This document shows positions 1-6,139 of a stretch of 6,139 bases of DNA, in pieces; position 1 is the first letter of the stretch, and each line of letters opens with the position of its first letter. The notes beneath the pieces are model-generated. The model made no database searches. It saw only the letters and a program-made list of their open reading frames with translations, and was not told the origin of the DNA. The stretch is from Pseudomonas sp. (lineage in GTDB: Bacteria > Pseudomonadota > Gammaproteobacteria > Pseudomonadales > Pseudomonadaceae), in NCBI GenBank assembly GCA_003488145.1, contig DNMQ01000189.1, positions 1 to 6,139 on the forward strand. The letters run 5' to 3'. A program made the translations under genes and the position numbers.

Positions 1-252
1 GGCGACGTGCTGATCGTCGAATCCGAGCACGATACCTTCGTCCCGCACGAAACCATCATGAGCTATCGTGCCGCCTTCCACGGCACCCACTCCCTCACCC
101 ATCGCATCATCGACGGTGCCGACCATGCGCTGAGCAACGAGCGCTGCCAGGAGGCCTACACCTCGATTCTGGTGAACTGGGCGACCGAGATGATCATCGG
201 CGCGCGTCTCGACGAAAAATCTCCTGAGGGCTTCAAGGCGGTCGACGAGTAG
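1..252 (+). CDS. Alpha/beta hydrolase, C-terminal fragment
   Basis: The reading frame is open from the first base and stops at TAG 250-252, giving the last 83 residues of a protein whose start lies outside the window. The visible part has the two late landmarks of an alpha/beta hydrolase. A beta strand LIVESEHD ends in the likely catalytic Asp (visible residue 11, followed by TFVP), and the likely catalytic His (visible residue 42) sits in GADHALS. The Asp-to-His spacing of about 30 residues is usual for the fold. The nucleophile elbow and oxyanion region are not visible, so substrate and subfamily (esterase, dienelactone hydrolase-like, peptidase-like) cannot be decided. It converges on the minus-strand operon and is probably unrelated to it. 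The fold call is fairly firm; the function is open. Confidence 0.8.
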   Translation, partial: GDVLIVESEHDTFVPHETIMSYRAAFHGTHSLTHRIIDGADHALSNERCQEAYTSILVNWATEMIIGARLDEKSPEGFKAVDE

Positions 253-315
253 CAGGTCAGCACTCGCCTCCAACGGCCCTTGGGGCACGCAGCGGAGAGC
301 ACTGCGTCAGTCCGC
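253..315. other. Convergent intergenic gap, no clear terminator
   Basis: These 63 bp separate the stop of the plus-strand hydrolase from the stop of the last minus-strand gene. Two overlapping short inverted repeats can be seen: ACGCAG at 287-292 with CTGCGT at 302-307, and AGCGGA at 291-296 with TCCGCT at 311-316. They are mutually exclusive, and no run of T follows on either strand. I therefore do not call an intrinsic terminator, though a weak or Rho-dependent end here is possible. Confidence 0.4.
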
Positions 316-1344
316 TCACTCGGGATGTGTCGGTGGGGGCGTGGGGCCGACGAAACGACTCCAGCGGCGGTCGAGCACCTGCTGCTTGAGCACTTCGATG
401 ACGTCGACCAGCAGTTCTTCCAGCGCCAGGTCGGTATTTTCGTCCTGGTAGACCCAGGCATCGAAGAACTCGTCGGCGAGATTGCCGGCCAGTGCCTGGA
501 ACTGCGGGCCACGCATGCCTTCCACGGCGCCCTGCAGCAGCCGCGCGGCGATGTCGCTGAGTGCATCGTCGAGCGTGCTGGCCAGGCGGTTGCCCAGTGG
601 CAGGCGCCGCAGATTGTGCATCTCGGGATTGTTCTGCAGCGCCTGGTGAATCAGTTGGCTGACATAACCTTCGATGGCGCCGCGATTGTCGCGGTAGCCG
701 GTCTCTAGCATGTCCTGCAGGCGCCGCGAGATGTCGTTGAGCAAGCGCTGTTTGCGCGGCCGCACCACTTCCTGCAGCAGCCGGCGCGAAAGGTCGTCGC
801 TGGCGCCGATCTCCTGCTGCAGGCGGCCGAACAGGCGCACCATCACCCGGTCGGAAAGCTCCTCGATCAGCAGGTAGTAATAACGGCTGAAAAGGCCGTA
901 GATGGCCCAGCCGCGCATGTCGATCAGCCCCAGGCGCTGCAGGCGGATCAGCAGCGCGCCGACACGCAGTACGCGCAACCAGCGCAGCCCGGCCAGGGGA
1001 ATGCAGCCGAGCACGTCATACCAGTGCGCGAATGGGTAGTAGTACCAGCGTGCATAGCGGCGCTCGAACAGTGCCACGGTCCAGCCGAGCAGCACGTCGA
1101 GGACGAAGATCGCGACGAAGCCCAGGTCGATGTACTGGAAGTTGGCGTGGACACTCTGCTGGTAACGCGCGTGCAGCTCTGGCACGAGGTCCGCCAGCAC
1201 TGCGCTGACAGGCTGCAGGGCGAACAGGCTGTCGAACAGAATCAGCGACAGGTTGATGCACACCAACAGGACGATGAAGGCTTCCCAGGCGGCGTGCAGC
1301 TGGTCGCGACGGCGGGCCTGTCGCGCCACGACCTGCTCAGTCAT
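316..1344 (-). CDS. Voltage-sensor-domain-like membrane protein without a pore
   Basis: A 342-residue protein if started at ATG 1344. The N-terminal ~140 residues look like a voltage-sensor module. S1 is about residues 20-42; S2 about 70-92, with acidic D83 inside; S3 starts at HWYDVLGCIPL with D110. An S4-like helix has Arg every third position (R121, R124, R127) and then R134 and R137. No pore helix or TVGYG-type selectivity filter follows. The remaining ~200 residues are charged, helical and apparently cytoplasmic, ending in a Pro-rich tail. Proteins of this kind are often annotated as ion transporter or hypothetical; I cannot name a function. The gene starts inside the end of the adenosyltransferase gene: ATGACTGA at 1344-1337 contains both its ATG and the upstream TGA, which suggests translational coupling. 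An alternative GTG start at 1386 adds 14 residues and has an AGGA five bases upstream, so the start is uncertain. Confidence 0.8.
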   Translation of the reverse strand: MTEQVVARQARRRDQLHAAWEAFIVLLVCINLSLILFDSLFALQPVSAVLADLVPELHARYQQSVHANFQYIDLGFVAIFVLDVLLGWTVALFERRYARWYYYPFAHWYDVLGCIPLAGLRWLRVLRVGALLIRLQRLGLIDMRGWAIYGLFSRYYYLLIEELSDRVMVRLFGRLQQEIGASDDLSRRLLQEVVRPRKQRLLNDISRRLQDMLETGYRDNRGAIEGYVSQLIHQALQNNPEMHNLRRLPLGNRLASTLDDALSDIAARLLQGAVEGMRGPQFQALAGNLADEFFDAWVYQDENTDLALEELLVDVIEVLKQQVLDRRWSRFVGPTPPPTHPE

Positions 1345-1927
1345 CCGCGGCAGGTGAAGCAGCGGCTGGCTGCCAGAGTATTTCACCGCAATCCTGGTGC
1401 CGAGCGATCAAGCGGGCGGCGACGAACAGCGCATCGGAGAGCCGGTTCAGATAGGCCAGCAGCACCGGGCGTACCGTTTCGCTGGCATTGAGCTGCTGAC
1501 AACGACGCTCGGCAGTGCGCGTCATGCTGCGGCACAGGTGGGCGAGGGCGATCAGCCGGGAACCGCCTGGCAGGATGAATTCCTTCAGCGGCCCGAGCTC
1601 CTGGTTCCAGCGATCGATGGCCTGTTCCAGCCGCTCGATTTCGTTGTCCTGCAGCGCCTGGTAGTCGGGCATCGCCAGCTCGCCGCCGAGGTCGAACAAG
1701 CGGTGCTGGCAAGGCGCGAAAACGCTGATCAGCTCGTCGAGCGCTGGCCACTGCACCTGCGCATCGGCCAGTTCGGCCAGCAGCAGGCCGAGCTGACTGT
1801 TGAGGGTGTCGACCTCGCCCATGGCCTCCACGCGAGGATGGTCCTTGGCAACCCGACGGCCGTCGCCGAGGCCGGTTTCGCCCCTATCGCCGGTGCGGGT
1901 GTAGATTTTCGACAGTCGATTGCCCAT
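1337..1927 (-). CDS. pduO: PduO-type cob(I)alamin adenosyltransferase
   Basis: This cytoplasmic enzyme transfers the adenosyl group of ATP to Co(I) of corrinoids, making adenosylcobalamin (EC 2.5.1.17). The 196 residues match the usual length of the PduO/MMAB family. Near the N-terminus is the ATP-binding signature TRTGDRGETGL (10-20), followed by GEVDTLNS (37-44), FILPGG (117-122), RTAERR (137-142) and the C-terminal YLNRLSDALFVAAR (159-172), including the Arg and Asp of the NRLSD motif. All family landmarks are intact. The start ATG at 1927 has AAGGA eight bases upstream and follows the sensor kinase stop by 16 bp, so it is almost certainly co-transcribed. The symbol denotes the family; no propanediol-utilisation genes are nearby, and other annotations use cobO or yvqK for such proteins. 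No cobalamin riboswitch is seen before it. Confidence 0.95.
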   Translation of the reverse strand: MGNRLSKIYTRTGDRGETGLGDGRRVAKDHPRVEAMGEVDTLNSQLGLLLAELADAQVQWPALDELISVFAPCQHRLFDLGGELAMPDYQALQDNEIERLEQAIDRWNQELGPLKEFILPGGSRLIALAHLCRSMTRTAERRCQQLNASETVRPVLLAYLNRLSDALFVAARLIARHQDCGEILWQPAAASPAADD

Positions 1928-1935
1928 GTATCGGT

Positions 1936-1940
1936 TCCTT
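1936..1940 (-). promoter_or_regulatory. Ribosome binding site of the adenosyltransferase gene
   Basis: AAGGA on the minus strand lies eight bases before ATG 1927, inside the 16-bp gap after the kinase stop. It supports the chosen start and independent ribosome loading within the operon. Confidence 0.7.
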
Positions 1941-1943
1941 GGT

Positions 1944-3959
1944 TCAGGTCGCCATCTGCTCGCCGGGCGAGTTCAGTGGCAACCGCAGGGTGAATGTGGT
2001 GCCGTGGCCTGCGTGGCACTGCACCTCCATCTGCCCTTGATGGTTGTTGGTGATGATGAAATACGAGACGGAAAGACCCAGCCCGGTTCCCTGGCCGACT
2101 TCCTTGGTGGTGAAGAATGGCTCGAAGATGCGCTTGCGCACATTCTCCGGGATGCCACCACCGTTGTCCTCGACGTGGATTTCAGCCCACGGCGGATTCA
2201 GGCGCGTGCGCAGGATGATCTGTCCCGGCTCGTCGCTCTGATGGGTATGAATGGCCTGAGCGGCGTTCTTCAGCAGGTTGAGCAAGACCTGCTCTAGCTC
2301 GTTGCCGATGCACGGTACGCGGTCTATCCGCGGGTCGAAGTCACGGACAATATCGATGGCCTTGAAATCGAAACCGTCGATCAGTGCGAAGTCGTTGCCG
2401 GCGATCTCCAGTGCCTGATCGATCAGAACGGGCAACTGGCATTCCGCCAGCTGACGGTTGCTCATGCGGCTGAAACTGAGCATGTGGCTGACGATCTTCG
2501 CCGCGCGCGAGCCGGCCTGCTGGATACCATCGAGCAGCTGCGGCACTTCGCGTCGCTGCAGGTACTGGTTGACCGCTTCCAGGCGCACGCCGGTTTCCTC
2601 TGCGGCCTCGCGATTGCGCTCGAGCTCGGGCGAGAGCCGGCGGCGGATGTTCTGCGCGTTGTGCAGGATGGCGCCGAGAGGATTGTTGATCTCGTGGGCC
2701 ATGCCGGCCGCCAGGCTGCCCACCGAGAGCATCTTCTCCGACTGCACCATCATTTCTTCCATGTTGATGCGCTGGGTGATGTCGTCGATGCGGATCACCA
2801 CGCCACGGCCGCCAGCGCCGGTCAGTGGGTAGCAGGTCAGCGCATAGTGGTGCGGCTCGTCGTTGCGCATCCAGGTCACCCGCTCGATCTTCGCCACCAC
2901 GTGCTGTTCCGAAGTGCGCCGGATCTGCGCGAGAAACGGCTTGAGCGGCTCGAAGGCGACGAACACCGGCTGGTTGAGGGCGTCATCCAGCGGCGTGCCG
3001 GAGAGGGCGCTGGCTTCCTGGTTCCATTGAGTAACGTAGAGCTGTTCATCGAGGGCGATCAGCGCGGAGGGCATCGAGTCGATGATGCTGTTGAGGTATT
3101 TCTGGAAGCCGGTGAGCTTCTGTTCGATCTTGCTGCGCACCTGCACTTCCAGCTCCAGCTTGCGGTTGGAGTGGCGGGTTTCCTCGGCCAGGCCCTGGGC
3201 ATGATCGAATGCCTCCTGGGCATCGTCACGGGCGCGCTTGAGCTGCTGCTCGCGGGCCTCCATGCGCGACAGCATGGTGTTGAAGGCATCGGCCAACCGG
3301 CCGATCTCGTCCTGGTTGCCGGGCTTGGCGCGCAGGGAATAGTCCTCCTCGCGGGTGACCTGGCGTGACAATGCTTCGAGTTCGCGAATCGGGCGGGTGA
3401 TGAGTTGACGTATCTGCCGGGCGACCAACACCCAGAGCAGCAGGCTGGCGACGAGAATGGCCAGGCTGGCGGTCAGCGTACCGGTGTAGAAGGCGCCGGG
3501 CAGCTCGCTGCTGGCGACCATCAGCAGATGCCCGACACTGCCATCGGCTTGCGGCAGCCTGACCAGCAGGTTGGCGCGAATCTCGCTGGCACGCCAATGC
3601 TCGACATCGCTGAGCTGTTCGGGCAGACGCAATCGGTCGCCTTGCTGGAGTTGCGCGAGGCTGTTGCCGTCGCGGTCGTAGATCATCGCGGCTCGCAGCG
3701 GCGCATAGCCGTCCAGGCGTTTGAGCAGCTTGCTGGCGGCTTCTGGCGAAGACAGCGCCCGCGTGCTCAGTTCTTCGGTAGCGAACAGCTCGCCGAGGGT
3801 GTGCATGGCCTGCGGCGCAACGCTCTGCCGTGAAATCCAGTAGGCCGCGCTGATGAACGTCAGGTTGGAAACCAGCAGAACGGCGGCAAGCAGGACGAGC
3901 AGGGCCAGCAGCAGTTTGCGGCCGACCGGAAGGTTTTCGAGGCGCTGACGCAGGATCAT
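1944..3959 (-). CDS. Membrane PAS sensor histidine kinase (PA4398-like)
   Basis: A 671-residue inner-membrane sensor kinase. Domains in order: TM1 (about 15-38); a periplasmic sensor region (about 39-160); TM2 (about 161-180); HAMP (about 180-235); a long coiled coil (about 235-285); PAS (about 287-395); a dimerisation/phosphoacceptor domain with H422 in [11 protein letters not shown]; and an ATPase domain with the N box around [10 protein letters not shown] (561-570), G1 EDNGGGIP (597-604), F box FEPFFTTK (612-619) and G2 GQGTGLGLS (622-630). All catalytic motifs are intact. There is no attached receiver or Hpt domain, so phosphate must pass to a separate regulator, most simply the one at 4920-5885. 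The stretch between the H box and the conserved [11 protein letters not shown] helix (about 443-485) is longer than in a minimal HisKA domain. The ATG at 3959 has only a weak ribosome site and no in-frame alternative start in the 46-bp gap. From memory, the P. aeruginosa homologue affects swarming and biofilm; the signal is unknown. Confidence 0.95.
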   Translation of the reverse strand: MILRQRLENLPVGRKLLLALLVLLAAVLLVSNLTFISAAYWISRQSVAPQAMHTLGELFATEELSTRALSSPEAASKLLKRLDGYAPLRAAMIYDRDGNSLAQLQQGDRLRLPEQLSDVEHWRASEIRANLLVRLPQADGSVGHLLMVASSELPGAFYTGTLTASLAILVASLLLWVLVARQIRQLITRPIRELEALSRQVTREEDYSLRAKPGNQDEIGRLADAFNTMLSRMEAREQQLKRARDDAQEAFDHAQGLAEETRHSNRKLELEVQVRSKIEQKLTGFQKYLNSIIDSMPSALIALDEQLYVTQWNQEASALSGTPLDDALNQPVFVAFEPLKPFLAQIRRTSEQHVVAKIERVTWMRNDEPHHYALTCYPLTGAGGRGVVIRIDDITQRINMEEMMVQSEKMLSVGSLAAGMAHEINNPLGAILHNAQNIRRRLSPELERNREAAEETGVRLEAVNQYLQRREVPQLLDGIQQAGSRAAKIVSHMLSFSRMSNRQLAECQLPVLIDQALEIAGNDFALIDGFDFKAIDIVRDFDPRIDRVPCIGNELEQVLLNLLKNAAQAIHTHQSDEPGQIILRTRLNPPWAEIHVEDNGGGIPENVRKRIFEPFFTTKEVGQGTGLGLSVSYFIITNNHQGQMEVQCHAGHGTTFTLRLPLNSPGEQMAT

Positions 3960-4005
3960 TGGCGGGACACGGCATAGCAGAGAGTTTCTGCAGGGTAGCC
4001 GCGGC

Positions 4006-5885
<1,880 letters not shown>

Positions 5886-5959
5886 GGCAAGCTCAATCAA
5901 TTGAAGGGGGACGTCCTGTCACTCCTTGCCGTAGGGCGGGCGCTGACACGTCGAATCGT

Positions 5960-5965
5960 TATAAT
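5960..5965 (+). promoter_or_regulatory. Candidate -10 element for yajQ
   Basis: A perfect TATAAT lies about 77 bases upstream of the yajQ ATG and would give a leader of roughly 70 bases. No good -35 hexamer stands 16-18 bp upstream (that stretch is GC-rich), so the promoter may be weak, activator-dependent or helped by other contacts. It shares five bases with the opposite-strand -10 of the operon. Confidence 0.5.
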
Positions 5966-5988
5966 GACCGCGCTTTCTTAACCGTCAA
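5961..5988 (-). promoter_or_regulatory. Candidate sigma-70 promoter for the operon
   Basis: On the minus strand TTGACG (5983-5988; five of six to TTGACA) is followed after 16 bp by CATTAT (5961-5966; four of six, with the key A and final T present). An overlapping TATAAC at 19 bp spacing is an alternative -10. Transcription would begin near 5954 and leave a leader of about 70 bases before ATG 5885. Predicted from sequence only. Confidence 0.5.
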
Positions 5989-6030
5989 GACATACGCGCT
6001 CGGCTCATGCGGCCAGTCGCGCTATACAGT

Positions 6031-6035
6031 GGAGG
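6031..6035 (+). promoter_or_regulatory. Strong ribosome binding site of yajQ
   Basis: GGAGG, continuing as GGAGGAA, stands seven bases before ATG 6043. It is the strongest Shine-Dalgarno in the window and fixes the yajQ start, suggesting high translation compared with the weakly primed genes of the divergent operon. Confidence 0.85.
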
Positions 6036-6042
6036 AATCCCC

Positions 6043-6139
6043 ATGCCCTCGTTCGACGTGGTGTCCGAACTGGACAAGCACGAAGTCACCACCGCGATCG
6101 ACAAGGCGATCACGGAACTGGATCGGCGCTACGACCTCC
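6043..6139 (+). CDS. yajQ: YajQ family (UPF0234) nucleotide-binding protein, N-terminal fragment
   Basis: Only the first 32 codons are in the window; the family is usually about 160 residues. The opening [11 protein letters not shown] followed by [20 protein letters not shown] is the characteristic N-terminus of YajQ proteins, small cytoplasmic proteins made of two tandem ferredoxin-like domains that bind nucleotides. The Xanthomonas member XC_3703 is reported to bind c-di-GMP and act through a LysR-type regulator; members elsewhere have been linked to RNA or phage-related roles. The gene is divergent from the regulator with the degenerate GGDEF domain and has its own strong ribosome site. 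The identification rests on the N-terminus and on matching gene order (PA4395), and is firm despite truncation. Confidence 0.93.
   Translation, partial: MPSFDVVSELDKHEVTTAIDKAITELDRRYDL

Larger units (their letters stand above)
5886..6042. other. Divergent intergenic region between the operon and yajQ
   Basis: This 157-bp region holds the start signals of both the minus-strand operon and yajQ. AT-rich promoter-like sequence is concentrated at 5957-5990. On the operon side, the leader contains two perfect 8-bp palindromes, TCAATTGA (5897-5904) and GGACGTCC (5909-5916). An AAGGAG on the minus strand (5922-5927) has no start codon at a useful distance. No small gene or structured RNA is convincing here. 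Confidence 0.7.

Noticed and set aside
287..316. Possible intrinsic terminator between convergent genes
   Set aside because: The inverted repeats are six bases long, mutually exclusive, and not followed by a T run on either strand.
280..708. Plus-strand 142-codon frame opposite the voltage-sensor-like gene
   Set aside because: Antisense shadow of the C-terminal helical domain; no ribosome site or recognisable motif.
1397..1993. Plus-strand 198-codon frame opposite the adenosyltransferase
   Set aside because: Antisense to a gene whose whole family signature is intact; low-complexity translation.
2484..3368. Long plus-strand open frame of 294 codons opposite the sensor kinase
   Set aside because: It lies wholly antisense to a kinase with every motif intact, its translation shows no recognisable domain, and such frames are common opposite high-GC genes.
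3226..3975. Minus-strand 249-codon frame starting at ATG 3975, overlapping the kinase N-terminus
   Set aside because: It is an alternate frame of the kinase gene with Arg/Ala/Pro-rich composition and no domain; the kinase frame encodes the membrane segments and HAMP.
3977..3991. Small hairpin GCAGA-GAGTT-TCTGC in the panE-kinase gap
   Set aside because: A five-base stem without a T tract is too weak to be a terminator or attenuator, and the kinase gene downstream is probably co-transcribed.
5943..5965. CTGACA (5943-5948) as -35 partner of TATAAT
   Set aside because: The spacer would be only 11 bp, too short for a sigma-70 promoter.

Overview
The window looks like Pseudomonas chromosome: high GC, and a gene set and order that match, from memory, the neighbourhood of P. 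aeruginosa PA4395 (yajQ), PA4396 (response regulator), PA4397 (panE) and PA4398 (sensor kinase). The protein sequences suggest a relative of the stutzeri/mendocina side of the genus, but this was not checked by search. Nothing points to a mobile element, CRISPR array, phage or RNA gene.

Layout. At the left edge (1-252, plus strand) is the C-terminal end of an alpha/beta hydrolase. A 63-bp convergent gap follows. From 5885 down to 316 five minus-strand genes lie head to tail and read like one operon. In transcription order they are: a response regulator with a receiver domain and a degenerate GGDEF domain (4920-5885); ketopantoate reductase panE (4006-4917, 2 bp gap); a large membrane PAS sensor histidine kinase (1944-3959, 46 bp gap); a PduO-type cobalamin adenosyltransferase (1337-1927, 16 bp gap); and a protein resembling a voltage-sensor domain without a pore (316-1344, 8 bp overlap). 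Diverging from this operon on the plus strand, yajQ begins at 6043 and runs off the right edge.

How the genes fit together. The sensor kinase and the response regulator probably form a two-component pair that is split by the vitamin gene panE. The regulator's GGDEF site reads NESQF and its metal-binding residues appear lost, so it should not make c-di-GMP. An RxxD motif at the exact I-site spacing is kept, so it may instead bind c-di-GMP. YajQ proteins are known c-di-GMP binders in Xanthomonas. The region between the two genes carries overlapping -10 elements on opposite strands, so a candidate dead-cyclase receptor and a YajQ-type receptor may share one bidirectional promoter. The two metabolic genes serve cofactor supply (pantothenate/CoA and adenosylcobalamin). 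The voltage-sensor-like protein at the operon's end is the least understood gene here.
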